From Todiramphus chloris collaris (lineage: Eukaryota; Chordata; Aves; Coraciiformes; Alcedinidae), in the NCBI GenBank assembly GCA_025345505.1, contig JANVCC010000120.1:228616-292615 (forward strand): a DNA stretch of 64,000 nt. Direction: 5' to 3'. Below, piece by piece: positions 23,101 to 37,321 of this stretch. The notes under the pieces are model-generated. The model worked only from the letters and a program-made list of their open reading frames with translations. It ran no database searches and was not told the DNA's origin. The position numbers were made by a program, and so were the translations under genes. The first letter of the stretch is position 1. Every line of letters starts with the position of its first letter.

Positions 23101-26100
23101 AAGCCCCTCAGGGTCCCTGCCCTAGCTCCCTATCACACCCACAGTAACACTCATGGAAAGAGTTCCATCCTCTCACGAACTCCCAGCTACAGGGGCTGGG
23201 GGTGGCAGTGGCAGTGCAGGCTTTTTGGTGGGGCTTGTTAAGAATGTGCCAATATCTGCCATCTGTAATACTGGCAAAGCATCAGAAGAAAACATAGGCT
23301 ACAAAAGCAAAGCTTCTAACGTTGCAAGCAGAGAACACTGCAAGCAAAGTTTCACTGGTGCCTCACCCATCTTCAGCTCCCCAAGGTCTGCCCTGCTCTA
23401 TCCAGAAGATGCAGTGCTGCACAGTTCTTCACAAGATGATCTAGGAACACAATACCAGAACTGTTCTTTGCAAATGCACAAATAACGGGCAGTTACACAA
23501 ATACTTCTCTATCTCACCTCCACTAAGAGCTAATTAAGACCCAGGTTCCTAAACACTTCAATTTAAAAGTAGAGAAACCAAGGAAAAAGTGAAGTATCAC
23601 CCAGTTCCTTTTTTTGTGTGTGTGTATTTGAAGCAACTGGTTCTAAACTGCAAGGTAAACACGAGTCAAGAGTTCTGCCAGAGTGCTGACAGGAGTGCAT
23701 GATGAACCACAGGGAGTTCAGGGGGACAGAGCCCAAGTCCAGTTAACCTGGAAAACACCTACAAGAGGAAAAATATCAAAAAAGAAAAAATACAGTTAAC
23801 AAATACTGAAAAGTAGTTAAAGAGTCCTATAACCTTCTGTCCCATTTTGCTAGCAGTTTGGTTTTTTTCCCCCTTTTTCTCCAATACAGGCTGCAAAAGG
23901 AACATTGAAGAGCCATCTACTGGAATGCCACAATTTCCTAAATCAGAACACAGATGAAATTTTAGTGCAAAACCGTAAGAAGCAATTACAAATATTTGAC
24001 AACAAAGATTTGCCAGAGCCATTTCGATTCCAAAAGCACTGGGCTAAAATTAAGTTCAATTTAAGTACAGCTCAACTATACAGGCATTGCTGTAACAGGT
24101 TTAAGAGCACTGCACCCAGCACAGAGGCCGTGACGTGCTCGGCGTGTGCCCCGGTAACAGCTCTCCCCGGTCACCGCTCTGCGGAACAAGCGGCTGACAG
24201 ACCCATCGGTCAGAAGGCGAGCAGCAGCTCTTCCCTGCAGGATGTGACCTGAAGCATTGCTGGGATTCATCCACCAATAAATGTTGATTTAGCAAGATTT
24301 TTTTTATTTTTTTTAAATCTTAAAGCATATCCAGGATCCAATTCACTTGATCCTGGGACACAATTTCAGTACACTGCTCTGGGCTGTAACACCAGACTGG
24401 CCATAAATGAAGGGCTAGAAATGAAATCTTTTCAGAAAAGCCTGCAATCAAACTTCTTCAGAAGTACAAAGACAGATAACTTACCAGCCAGCTCAAGTCT
24501 TACGACACCATGAATATTCCTCAGGGATTATGAGAGACGAGATGAGGATGGAAGCTAAGACATCATTAGTAGATAAAAGGGACCACGCACTTATATACTA
24601 AAGATACTGAATAAAAATGAGAGTTTACATTTTTTTTTGGAGCCTCATTTCTAAACACTGTTCAATCAATTAACATTTCCAAAATATTTCATTTAAACAG
24701 CTAATTGACAAAAAAACCCCAACAAACCCCAAACCAAACCCAAATCCCTCATTTTACACAGCCATAGGTTTTTGCTTCTCCTTTCACTGTGCCATCAGAC
24801 ATCTTCCAGAGAGCAGCAACACACGTGCCCTGGTGTTATATGCTGCTATGACAGGACTGAGCCACGGGTGTAACACGCAAATGTACGTGCAGTCACAAAC
24901 TGCATCTCAGTTTTCACCAAGCAAATCCCAGCTCTACAAGTAATGGCCAATCACTCCCAGTCCTTTGGTGTTAAAGTCTGATTGTGGGCTTTTTCTTGCC
25001 AGATTTTTTGGTCTCAGCTTGGAACAGAGAAGAATTTACTGCTAACACAAGCAAAGACTCTGTTCATCAAAAATAAGTCTGTCTTTGCTGGAGATCAGTG
25101 TGGCCTTCCCACGTCTCCTTGTGGAGGTCCTCTCACATATTCATGCACTTCCATCCCTCAGAGCACAGGGGATTCAGGAATTCAGGCATCATCATCATCA
25201 TCTAATTTTCACCTACCAACAGAGTAACTGCCAACAGAGTTATGTAGCCCTCAAGCACAAAGCTCACAGTCTCTATTGCCAGATCCAACTCAGGATCTAA
25301 AAGACATGCATTTTATTCTATTTTTGATTTACTAATTAGTGGAAGCTTTGTAAAAAATGCACGAGAGTTAAAGAGATGTGAAACACAAAACTTCTTGGCA
25401 TTTCAAGCAAAGCTGCTACTTTGTCCCCAGTTAACATAGTTAGAAAAATCTAAGAACACAGAGGACAGAGACTATATCACCTGACTACATCAGATTTATT
25501 TTAATGCAACTGTGATGTTACTTCAAGCTGGCCTTGGCCTGCCCATGGAAAACTCTGTTGGAAACTTGTACTGTGATTCAGGATTTTCAGATACTTCATA
25601 TGTATTTTTGCTTCAAAAATCCGAGATGACTTCACTGGCCTAACCTGCACATCTTCAAAGTGAAAGCACCCTAAAGATCTATGGATTCTGTGATGGGCAC
25701 ACTGTTGGGAAAGTAAGAGGACTCGTTCCAGAAGCACGGAGTCCAAACATGCTCTTCAGATACATCATAGGGAGATCCAAGTCAAACAGCAAGACCCTCC
25801 AGTGTGTGCCTACTGGCTGATTTCCTAACCCAGAGGCAGCCAGAACACAGTCCTTCAATAAGACCCCATAAAGAACCAGTGGTGCCACATCTTGACATCT
25901 TTCCAGGCTTTGAGTGGAATGCCCCCACCCAGCCACAGGGATCTGTAACACTTGTTTTACCCCCACCCTCAGTGGGCAGCATTATCTGCTGGACATTCAT
26001 CCCACTGGGATCACTTGAGCTTTCTATGCTTGTGCATGGCCATTCCCACAAGATCATTTTATTTTTTTTAACTCAGAGAAAAACCTACAAAACAAAGAAC

Positions 26101-29100
26101 TTGCCAGCTGTTGTCCTCAGCTGGGGAACTGTCCCTCATTACTCTCTTTCACTTGAAGCTGGATATCTGAAATCATTTTACCCATCTCACTGTCTTGGCT
26201 CTCCTACTCATAGCCTGGCAACTTCTTTACCGCACCCTTGACAAAGCTACTCCTTCTGGCAAGGAGCACCCACTGGCCTAGCATGAAAGCATGGCCAACA
26301 TGCAGCATCAAGGAGATGTAACCAACATGCTCCCAGTTTGTAAAATCAGACTAACAGAAGTATTTCCCGTTCCAAGAGCCACGGTAATCGACAGCACCCA
26401 TCACACTTAACCCTTCACAGTGAGAAGAAATAGGTTGCACGAGTCATTCTCCTAGAGATGTGCACAAAAAGCAGGACTCTGGTCCTTCCACGGCTAGTGT
26501 TGCCAATCTGAATCCAAGAGAGAAAAAACAAGCAGTGTTACTGTTATCTTAGGTGAGTTCCTCAATGCAGACAACAGCACTAGCAGCAGAAACACCTGCT
26601 TTAGACAGTTCTGCTGCTTGCACTGACAAACAGCTGCAGAACTACATCTCCAGACACTGGTCAATCCTGATGGCAGGAATCACTGTGTGGAAGAACTTCC
26701 TTCTCGCTCTGATGGTCAAATCAAGAGTCCTGGATGAGAAAGTAGAGGAAAAAATGAAAACTAAGACCATTTTCTAAACTTGGGGGCTGGAATTTCTGTA
26801 GATAAACAGGAGTCTGACTACATCAAGTCTGGCTGACTCCCCCCAGTCTGACCAGCCGGAGGGAAGGACTTGTGCAACTACATGGAATGATCCAGAACTG
26901 ACATATTGTACTAAACAAAGGATATAAGGAGAACGTGGTTCTTTTAGCATCTTTACTAAGCCTGTTTATGTACTTTACACCTTTTTAGGCACACTATCTT
27001 CAGTTCCTTTTCCAGGTACACTGGACACAGCAAATGTGCAGCTCTCCAAGTTAACTCACTCAACAGTGGTTAATCAACACATAGGTACGGTGTTGGGAAG
27101 GGTAGGGCACATATCAACTGCAGAGTTCTTATTCTAGTGGTTAATGTATACATCTGTGATGCGAACCTTAAAAAATAAAACACAAAGGCATGGAAACAGG
27201 GAGAAACAAACCTCTCCATGTAAAAGAAAGGCTCTGTGTGTGATATTAGCAAACAATGCTTCTCCCTGCAGTCGCTTTGAAAGGAGCTAGGTGGTTAGAT
27301 AAGATGAGTAATGTGGAGTTCCACAAAAGGTAATGTGAAATACAGTTTTACTCACTTTTGAAACTACTGTTGTGTCTGTATTCTCATAGACAGGGATTCT
27401 TAATGACTCTGTAAGTTGAATGGTTCAACGCATGCTTCTTTCATAACGGGCCTTCCAGTGACAACATCAAAATGCAAGGCATATGCTGCAATTACCCATA
27501 TTACTACCTTGGCTACGTAGGGACCGTGTTTAATTCACAAATCGTTTCTTGAGAGCTACTCTAAGTCCACTGCATGCCAGACAGAAATTCATCAGAAGGA
27601 AGAAAGTGTGACAAGAGGAGGCAGTGACCCAAGGTAAGCCCCCGTCCTCCTCCGGGAGATCTCTTGGAGCTCCCCACCCACAGCTCCCTGAGCGTGCTGG
27701 GCACCTGCCCATGCCCACCAGTACGGAGCTGGGGGTACGACACGAAGCCAGAAGGGCTGGACACCATTCTCATTTTGTGTATTTAAGTATTACTGTCACT
27801 TCTTAAGGATCGGAAAGTCTCCCACGGGTAGTGAGAGAAGAACAAGTCAGTTGTGTTCGGGGGGACCTGTGTGCGCTCAGGCAGTGCTTGTTTCAGCCAG
27901 CTTGAACATGTTACATGCTGCTGAGACAAACCACACCCTTCACTACTAAGAGACCTTAGAACAAAGTATGAACTCCCATTAATGAAGGGGATGACTGGTT
28001 ATACTGGTCTAATTGTACAACTTCCCTTTTATTCCTGTTTTTCTAAAGGTTAGTCTTTCTCTAGCAGTACGGAGTACAGAGCTTTCCTAGCTAACTCCCC
28101 TCGACTCTCTCATGATCAGCACTGAAAAAGCCACCAATTCAACAGGAAAATCTTTATGCTGAAAGGATCACATATGCACGCACACACACACACTTTCAGT
28201 TGTACTTGCCAGTTCAAACAAGATAAGCCTACCAAAAAATAAGCAATTAGTCTGTCAAAACAACCTCTATCTTGCAGGAAAAGCCTTCATGGAAAGCTAG
28301 GTTATCATACTTCAGTCCCAAGCACTCAGAATGATGCCTTTTAGATCATTAAAGAACAGAAAACACTCAATTAATGTAAAAAGTTCAAGTATGTGAACAT
28401 CAGCAACGTTAAAGGGATAAGCATTCTAAGGGTTGCCTCTAAGGATGGCGATTCCCACCAAGGAACTGGACTCTAAACCCTCCCTGCTAGACTCTAAACT
28501 TTCTATTTGTAGTTCTTAAACTCAAACTTCATTTTAAAATCCATTACTATTTGTTTGAAGGGGTGGTGGAGCTAATCACAGCAACTCAGAGCCGGACAAC
28601 TGCATCGTTCTTCTTCCACGAGCACGAACACACTGCCAGTCCCACAGCAGCTCCAGCTACTAAGTACCTGCACGTGCACCTCTGGTTTCAGCACTTCTGA
28701 CACAGCCAGACATCCGACGTTCTTCAGCTGCTTCTATTTTAAACCTCAGCTCAGTTGCTAAAAGGATTTTTGAAACTATTTCCAATGAAAGAGAAAAGAT
28801 GACCTACATTGGCAGAACTGCCTCCCACATCTGAGCAGCCTCACGCAGCGCGCAGGGCCAGCCCTCGCCGCACGCATCCTGCTTTGGCCCAGGGAAAGAG
28901 GTTTCATTGGTGAGCTTTACATTGCCCGTCCTGTGCTGCACAGCTTTTCCAACACGCTCTTACGGTTGAAGAAATCTATCTGATGTGAGAGAAAAGGCTA
29001 AAAAATGTGCAACCAAGAGTCAGACAAGCAATAAATAAAAGGGGAGGGGAAAAAAACCCCACACCTATTTCCTATGGACTGCCACTAGAGATATTACACA

Positions 29101-31226
29101 GGTGGAAACGTGGCATATATTTAAGTTTTACAAGGAACATCAAAGAAAATGTATGTTTCTGACGTGAGGAATCATGAATGGTTATTTGCATAAAATGGGC
29201 AAATTAAATGCATGCCTACAACTTGTGCAACAGCTACAAATGCTGACTAAATCAGTAACTCAAGATCTCACGCTTGATGTAGATAACGTAATAACATCGA
29301 AGAAATTCAAAGAATCCTGTAGTATTTTGACCTTTATGTACCACAAAACTCATCTGAAAAAGAGAACGGTCAATTAAAAAACAAACAAACAAAACCAAAC
29401 ACAACCTCAAACCTTGCAATGGGAATTTTGCAGCTGTAACTTGCTGGCTATACACATCCAAGATACTGCAGGTAAAACTTTTTTCTTCTCTCTCCCTCTC
29501 TCTGCAAAGAAAGACAAGCAGAGGTGTACATCCATACAGCAAAGAAAGAGTAGAAAGAGAAGCTCTAAGTACTGCACTTAGGACTTGGAGCATTTCTCAA
29601 GGAATGCTAAAATCCATGTCTTTGTACAGTATCAGAGCAGCAAGACCTGCAAACAGCAAATGTACTTCATTTTAATGCGGGGTAATAGCACTGATGCTTT
29701 GAAACTGAACCAAAAGTAGCTGAGCAATTTTGCTCCCAAGCATGTTCACTGTAAAACATGGCTAAGGACTCCCTCTTCAACCCAGAATTTACTCCTCACC
29801 TACGTGTTCAGCTCTGCACCACTCCACCAAAAAGCCTACAGACTGCTTTCTTGAGATGTGATAAATCAGCATCCTGTAAAGGTACAGCAATTCCAAAAAA
29901 TCAAAGCTCAAGAAGTCTGACACAAAAGTGATGGCGTAAGAACTGACTAGCTACTAGCAGGGTTTCTGTTGTAAACCCCCAAATAGCTGAAAGAATATGG
30001 ATGGGTGACGAAACCAAGTATTTGATGGAAATGTTTAAGAACCTTTCTTTAAAGTTGTGTACACAAAAAGAATTTACACTGAATCCAGAACTGCTGGAAG
30101 ACAAAGCAATTAAAGGCAGCTGCTCAACTATCTGGAGTAAGCATGACAGCACTTACTGATGAGGCTACTGCTCAGCGATCTGGAGTAAGCACCACATGCT
30201 GACATCACCCAAGGACCCTTTCAGGATGTATTCTATGCCAATTTTTGACCCACCTGAAAACTACTTGCAATCCCAAGGTATGCTAATTAGCTATCAGCCG
30301 TTTTATAAGCTGGAAGAAATTCAGTTCATTCAGTCCTGTTTTCTGAAAGCACTAGAATTCCCAGTACCCACTTCTGGGCACTGACCATGCAACTGGAAAA
30401 GTAATCTGTGCACAGACACCATATAAATTAACTAAGCTGGACTATGTTCCTTCAGTTTTTAATGTAAATACTTAAAGGTTATTTACACTGGAAAAAGACT
30501 TTTTCCCCACCCACACAAACTTTTTATAACAAAATATTGTTAAAGACTCTCTTGTTACAGCTCTACCAACAAACTTAACCAAGTGGTTACTGAGTGCTTT
30601 AAGAAAGTAATTTCTATAAGCAAGAATAGAAGTTATTTAAGTGGTTCTAAAAAAAACCAACTAATTTGCCTCTTGCCTCTCTGGAGATTCCTCCAGTTAG
30701 TTTAATCTAACTTTCCTAGCTAGCTCGTTGGTATCAAAAATGTCTATCCACTCCAGCATTCCCAGCACCGCTCACTTCTGCTCCAACAGTTTCAAAAGCC
30801 TTCCTGCTGGAAGCTCAGAATCGTTTCAAAAGCTGAAAAAGAAAAACTAAACTTATCTTCTCTATCACAAGGTAGAGCTTAACGAGCAGCCAGAGAACAG
30901 GCCACCCTGCCAGTATGCAAGATGCTCAGTCCACAGCTTTGATCTCCTCAACACGGCTTTCTCAACAAAGCAAAAAGCCAAGCTGCAGGCAAGTAGAGTG
31001 GGATAAAAACTCGCTTCAAGGCTAAGAGTTCTTTAGCTCGATGCAGTTCACCAGACATGCCATCGGTCAGAACATGTACAGCCCTTTACAGACTGCAGAG
31101 CTGAAGCATGCACTAACACCTGGCAGCAGCCAAAAGCTCTGTTCTGTCAAAAAAACACCCAGAAGAAACTCCTTACATCTCCAATGGAAAAACTCATCAT
31201 CTTGAGGCATCCCATGAAAAAATTAA
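20126..31226. other. Long intergenic stretch, no supported gene
   Basis: About 11 kb without a gene I can support. It includes an AAAT microsatellite (20435-20456), short TG and CA runs (about 23612-23626 and 28178-28193), and A/C-rich tracts near 24710-24750 and 29377-29405. A CpG-richer patch lies at 24110-24240. Splice-like minus-strand blocks at 20.6-22.2 kb are discussed under findings. No open frame longer than about 155 codons exists and none shows a family motif. Confidence 0.5.
20435..20456 (+). repeat. (AAAT)n microsatellite
   Basis: Four to five consecutive AAAT units (taaataaataaataaat). Short and likely variable in length. Confidence 0.8.
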
Positions 31227-31305
31227 TCATAGAAGCATAGAATGTTTTGGATTGGACAGGACCTTTAAAGGGCATCTAGTCCAACCCCTCTAATCTATAC
31301 ATTTA
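31227..31305 (-). repeat. CR1 LINE 3'-terminal remnant
   Basis: The plus strand shows 'aatcatagaagcatagaatg', then 'ggattggacaggaccttta', then 'gcatctagtccaacccctct', the reverse of a CR1 3' terminus. Fewer than 80 bases are recognisable. Confidence 0.75.
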
Positions 31306-34300
31306 TCTATGGATTAGCACATTACAAAGATGTTAAAGCCTGTTCTGTACAATTAATCCACTAACATATAGCACTTAGTTCAGTTGAGTTGGGCTTTGGA
31401 AGGAAGTGTGTGTGCAGTTCCTAGAAGGCTGAGCAGCTGGTTCAGACATCTCACAAGGCTGTTCTTATTTGAGGCACAATACCTAGACCCTGCCTAAAGA
31501 CATCCACAGAAAGAGTTTCTTCTGCATTTAACAGTGTGATTTTATTTATTTAATTTACCAGAGTAATTTAGTTCTTTGTACTGAACAAAACAAATCTGCC
31601 TCCAGAGCTTCCCAGCCTTCAGAGCAGCCGTTTGCGGTACGCTTCCCCCAGAACAAGCTCACAGAAGAACTCTGCAACAAAGACCTGGTGAGAAGTACTA
31701 TTCAATATGAACACCATCAGAAGCAGACAGAAGTACGTTTTGCTTCTAAAAGGAGGATCCCCAACAGCTGTTGGTAATGGGGACAGGCTTTGACTCCCTC
31801 AGCCAGAGGGCTTTTCTGCCTCTCCTCTTTCCAGTATCTTCGAGAGAAAAAAAATAAACAGAATGTATTTGTTCCTACCCCTCCAGCTGGAAACAACCTA
31901 AGTAGTTGAGTGCACAGTAACAGCCAGCAAACCAGCAGAAGCAAAGAAAATAGGAAACACGGGGAAGACTGGAATGCTTATTTCATGCCCCAAGAACAGC
32001 TACTGCCACTGGTTGTTCAGGGTGGAAATAAAGTGATAAAATATTAACTAACAGGCTTGATATGCTGCCTTATAGGCAGGAACATTTATGCTCAGTTCTG
32101 GGCCTTACCCAGTGCAGGTGCCAATGTCTGGTAACTGAATGAACAGTAGCACCAATATATTTTGTCAAGCTGCTCATCAACAGTGCACGAGATTGACTGC
32201 AGCTCCTTGCAGCCTGCTCCCACTGTTCAGAGAGGAAACGCCATGCTGGGTACCTGCCCTCACCCAGCACCTCCGGGCACACCACGCTCACCGAGATGGA
32301 CTGGCTGGTGAGATCAGCAGCCTTTCAATACCTGCCTATTAAAAATTCTCGCAGATAAGTTGCATACTGGCTCCAGTCTGTGCCTGGTACATGGCAGAAA
32401 CCACTCGGCCGACTTGAATAAAAATAAAGCTGCAATGGTTCTTCCAAGCTGCTATAATCTCACGGATGCGCAACATTAAGAACAATTCCTCTCCTGTCAC
32501 CTCAGCGTTGCTGAGCATCTTGTTGCCAGCACTGAACAGAACAAAAAGGAGGAAAGAACTCACTTAGAACAACAGAGGGAAAAATCTGTAATTGCAATTG
32601 ATTCTGAAAATGCAGAAGGATGAGTTCAAGATCTCAGATAAAACAGACATGAAAATTTTAAGTGTTCTTATTCTTTTTGGTGTTTGTTCTCTAGGCACTA
32701 CCAGCAAAGAGTTACGCTCATTCACCCGCCTCACTGGTTCAATATATTGAATTCTAAAACCCGCCTGAAGCAGGGTTCAGCACGGCTCCTCAGAACACGC
32801 TTCAGAGAATGCTTTCAGAAAGCAATCTGCGCCCAGGAACTGGTTCAAAAGTGAGTCTAAGAAAGGAAAAAGACTGCCTGCGCAACATGCGTGCCGTCTC
32901 CTGAGCACACGCATTGAGATATTGTCTTCAATTATGCACTTGAACTATTTTTAATCACAGGGCTTTTAGCCCGTGCAACATTCCACTTTTTTTCTGTAGA
33001 AGTTAAAGCAGCACAGGAGAGAATTTAAGAGAAAAGAGCATCCACTGCTAAGACAGCTGAAAGCTCTCCAGAGTTACATCATCTTTCCTATCACAAATCG
33101 ACACTTACACCACATCCTCCCTCTCCAGTTGGAGCAGAGTACGCATTTGCTGCGTGCCCCACTTGGAATGTCTGGAAGCACATCAGAACAGCGTCGTGTA
33201 AACAGCTGCTGATGCAATGGGTGCTCATTCCGTGAAATTAAAATGGAAACACAACCACCTCTCACAGAGGCTGCTGTGAAGATTTCAAAACAGAAAGCAG
33301 TCATCGTGTATCCTGCATTTACGTAAGCTCTGCAGAAAGCTGTAGGGAAGATCAATAAGCAAGACTGCATGCTCACTGGTGCTAAGGATGGAAAAAAGTG
33401 AGGCTGTACTTGAAGGAAGGAGGGCAGAATTAAAGTTTGTTCTGCTCTTCATCTCTTTTTTTGCTTGCATTTAATGCAATTTGACAGATTACAATCACAG
33501 AAATACATTTTAAAGTTGTGTTTTAAATTCATAAACTTCACTGACGAGACTGATGTTTCTGGTTTATGAAAGGAGTATGACCCATCGCCTGCTTCCAGTT
33601 ATCTCCAAATTCCAGGGGTGAAAGCCAATCCACTCAGTTGCTTGGGTTTTTTTCTTGTAACAACCTCGGCACCTGCTTTATTTCCAAGAGACAGGCCACA
33701 GGAGCACATCCACCAGGTCCCACTATACTCCTCTCAGTAACACCCTGTGACCATGCAAACTGGAGAATCCAGAGTTAAGAGAGCAATTTCTGTTCAAGAT
33801 CTTGCAAGTGAAACAGCATTAATGACTGTGTGATCAAAACTGTTCTGCAACCGAGGTCTGCCAAGTACAGTTCATCTGGAATTAAATAAATGCTTCGTAT
33901 CTGAAAAATCCTTACAAAATACCTCTACTCACCAGTTACATTTCTTCTGTAGTTGGTGTCAGAACTGGCACAGTTCCACAATAATGCCTGAACCTGGAAT
34001 GCTCCTACAGCCTAGCAAGCTCTTCCCGACTTCTCAGCTGCTTTCAACGTACTGCATAAACGCACAATCGGGGAGAGAAAGGTCTTGGCACGTCTGGCTG
34101 AGCAAATGGGCAAGATGAGCAGGTGCCATGAAGGATTCGTGTCCAAGTATTTCCAGTTCCACTTGCAAATCCATTCTTTAGTTTTTGATGTTTGTTACTT
34201 TGTTATTTTGTCTAGAATCAACATATCATGCCTTCCACAAAAAAAGATGATTACTAGAATCCAGTGGTTTTATAGCAGTTTCACTACAACTGTCTCTTCT

Positions 34301-37271
34301 TTTAATGACAATTTTCTCTCAATTAATGACTTCTAAGCATTATCACGTCGAATAGATAAATGATCCAAACTCATGATATGCCAGGTTTTTTTGCTAATTT
34401 CAAGATAAAGTTTTATTATTTTACAGAGATCTACTTGGACACATTTCTTAACAGCAGTGTTAGGCTTTGAAGAAGCGTGCTCTAAGTCCTTCGCTTTTTC
34501 ATGCTTGGGGGGGAAAAAAAGAAACAAACCAAACAACAAAGCCAACAAAAAAAAAATCATACCTGGTTTAATTAAATTTAAAAAAATTTAACTGTTCAAA
34601 AATCTTTTATGTTTCCAGCAACCCTAAAATAGCACCCAGTTCTCTGAAGAAGAGTAAGTAGTCTTTATTTCCAGTGATTTCAGCTGTAAGAACCTACGCC
34701 ATACTCCTCTTGGACACGGATGGGTTTAAATTTAATCTTTACCTTCAGCGCTTACAATCTCTTCATGGCAATGGCAGCTTTTCAACAAAATTCCAGTGAT
34801 CAGGCCTGGGGAGCTCCTCTCCTCCCTCCTCCCACCACAGCCCTTTAATCTTACTGAAGGAAATTAGAAAGAAAGTGGTCTTACCGATAACTCCAAGGTT
34901 AATGTCCCTTGCGACCCCCACCTAGCAAGTCGACATCATGACATGTCAGGTCAGCCTCAACCACGCTTCCCTGATAGTCAGGTAAAAGGAAGGAGTTAAA
35001 ATACAAAATTGACACTTGTAGATTTCTGGACATCAGAAAATTGTGATGCAATACATTCTGAACTGTCTTTCAGAGCTTCTGGTAACCTCTAGGTAGTTCA
35101 AACATCTCTTCAGGATTCTCCCGTTCTAAAATTTCAAAAGTTCCCGATCGATAACCAAATATTGCAGATCCACCTTGACTATTTTGCTTGAATGAGAACA
35201 GCTTATTGTTTCCTTTTAACATGAACAATTCCCCCCCATACACACATTTTAACCAACTAATATGCTCACCATAGCCACTCCGGGTTTCAGAAGAGATTTT
35301 AAGCCAATAGACTACAGCAGCTTCATTCCAATTCTAAGTTAACAGAAGCTCTCACTTGTTTTACCTCCCCCTTTTTTATTCAGAAAAAACAGGTAACACA
35401 ACTTGGTACATTCTTGCTATGAGGCTCTGATCCACTTAAGTAGATCAAGCAAATGACAGAATTCTGTGGCAAGCCTTCACTGTACAAGCAATAGTTAATC
35501 ACACGAGTACTGCAGTACCCAAGACCTGCATGATCCAAGATTACTGATGACAGCTCTGTAGGACAGAGACCTCGCTGTTCTATGCATGGGCCACCATCGT
35601 CCTGGGGTAACAATTAAGTCTTGCTGAAAATACATACATCTGCACCAAGGTCTACAGGTCTAGGTGCCAGGCACATTTCACTATGAGGTCTAAAGACTTT
35701 TATCTCAGTACTTCACATTCAGTTTTCTGCTAACCATGTAAGAAGAGTGCCTTCTGTATTTTTCAAACATACAGAAATGGGCTTCGTATTCAAATGCAGA
35801 GGGGACAAAACGTGGTCAGGGTTTTATGGAATCACCAAAATCATGCGGTGATCTGTTTATTTTGAGAAAGTTTAAACAATGCAGTTGTCATTCCTTAATA
35901 ATTAGGCTACAGAAGCTGAATCCTGAAAATAAACAATTGCTACAAAAAACCCTAAACCTTCAATGCTCTGAAAAAACGCACGCTATATTTAATGAATTTG
36001 CCAACGTAAAAGCTGAGATTAGTACACTGATTTTGTTAATAGTGCAAAAGTAAATCTGTAACAACAACAGCTGTAAAAATCTTTTGCTCAAGTTTTGGAA
36101 TTGCTAGGAATCTGGCAACCTATTTATTTTCAAGTCAAGCATGTTATCAATACAGACATTTAAGCAACTGCTATAAATGAGTGATCAAATGATTATTAAT
36201 ATCCCATATCATGGCTCCTCCTTCAAGGCCAGCAGGACACTTATAGAAGCTTAATATTGGTTTGCAAGTTGAAATCCATTTTCAACATACTCTGTAAGAG
36301 GGATTTTGCTAAGTTAGACTGAAGAAACGATCAAAGGAGATGCACAAGAGTAAATTTAAATTTATTTTTCTGTTTTGACTATATCTCAAAACTGTGCTGA
36401 AGCCAATGCAAAATTCTTCCTTTGAGTATCTGTCATCAGGCATGGTAGATTTTCCCACTGTGCTGCAGTATCTTTATTCAATGACTATTTTCAATAATTT
36501 TGTTAAGTTCTTCAAGGTCAGCATACATCACTACTCAAGGAAGGTGTAGCACACGTTATCTTTAAGGATTCAGTAAAGCACTGCTGCAAATTTAAGTAGT
36601 GAATTAGAGTATCCAAGAATCATGTAAAGCAAAGAACTTGGTATATTTTGTAAATATAAACTTTTACTGATTTTCATTTTCAATTATAAAAAAAATGTAT
36701 AGCTCACTTTTCATTCAATAAAAATATTAACAGAAATGGTGATCTGGGCAGAAATAAATACAAGATGCAGCTTTACAATTCTCGAGGAAGACAATTTTGA
36801 CATTTTTGTTCCTTAACTGTTTTGTAAACATTATTATAAGTGTTTCATTCCCCCCCCCACATCCACCATGAGCATGCACTGGCACTTCACCTCTCCTGGG
36901 CTGACACTTGAAATGTGCAGTACGTGAGTATTATTTTTCTTCCAGGATGGAGAGTACTTTATTCCAATTAAGCTGCCTTTACAATGATTACTGCAAAGCA
37001 TATACTTATTGGGACTACAGGGTTCTGCTCAACACCACAGAGGCTATATAATTACTAAAAAGTCATACTAATAGGACAGCGAGCCCTTATATTAAAAAAA
37101 ATAAAATAAATAGAAATAAAGTACAAGCCAGCTCCCTAGCACAAGCAAAAGCCTGAAATGTACGCCCTGGCAATAACCCCTCTGACTTCACTGCTCAAGC
37201 AAGGAACAGAGAGGACAAGGTTTGGCCCCATTAGCTTTATGAAGTTAAAATCAAAACAAACCCAAGAAACT

Positions 37272-37321
37272 CCCCCCAGAAAACCACCCGCCCCCCCCCC
37301 CCCCCACCCACACACCCCCCC
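37272..37321 (-). repeat. G-rich block on the HNRNPR sense strand, potential G-quadruplex
   Basis: The plus strand has C-runs of 6 (37272-37277), 3 (37287-37289), 15 (37291-37305), 3 (37307-37309) and 7 (37315-37321). On the minus strand, the HNRNPR sense strand, these are five G-runs of at least three within 50 bases, which satisfies the usual G-quadruplex pattern. An A/C-rich low-complexity stretch follows to about 37436. It lies about 1.4 kb beyond the proximal poly(A) signal. Confidence 0.75.

Noticed and set aside
27407-27541. Minus-strand open stretch reading PYVAKVVIWVIAAYALHFDV and ending at TAA
   Set aside because: About 43 codons, no start codon context, no splice partner and no family match; length is within chance expectation.
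31660-31790. Minus-strand open frame with a hydrophobic stretch ending EFFCELVLGEAYRKRLL, followed by AATAAA-type sequence near 31540
   Set aside because: Only about 57 codons between stops, no recognised family, no convincing upstream exon in phase. Similar stretches occur by chance in this window.
32339-32563. Minus-strand 74-codon frame containing EELFLMLRIREIIAAWKNH
   Set aside because: Looks protein-like, but overlapping frames look equally so. No domain recognised and splice signals do not link in phase to neighbours.
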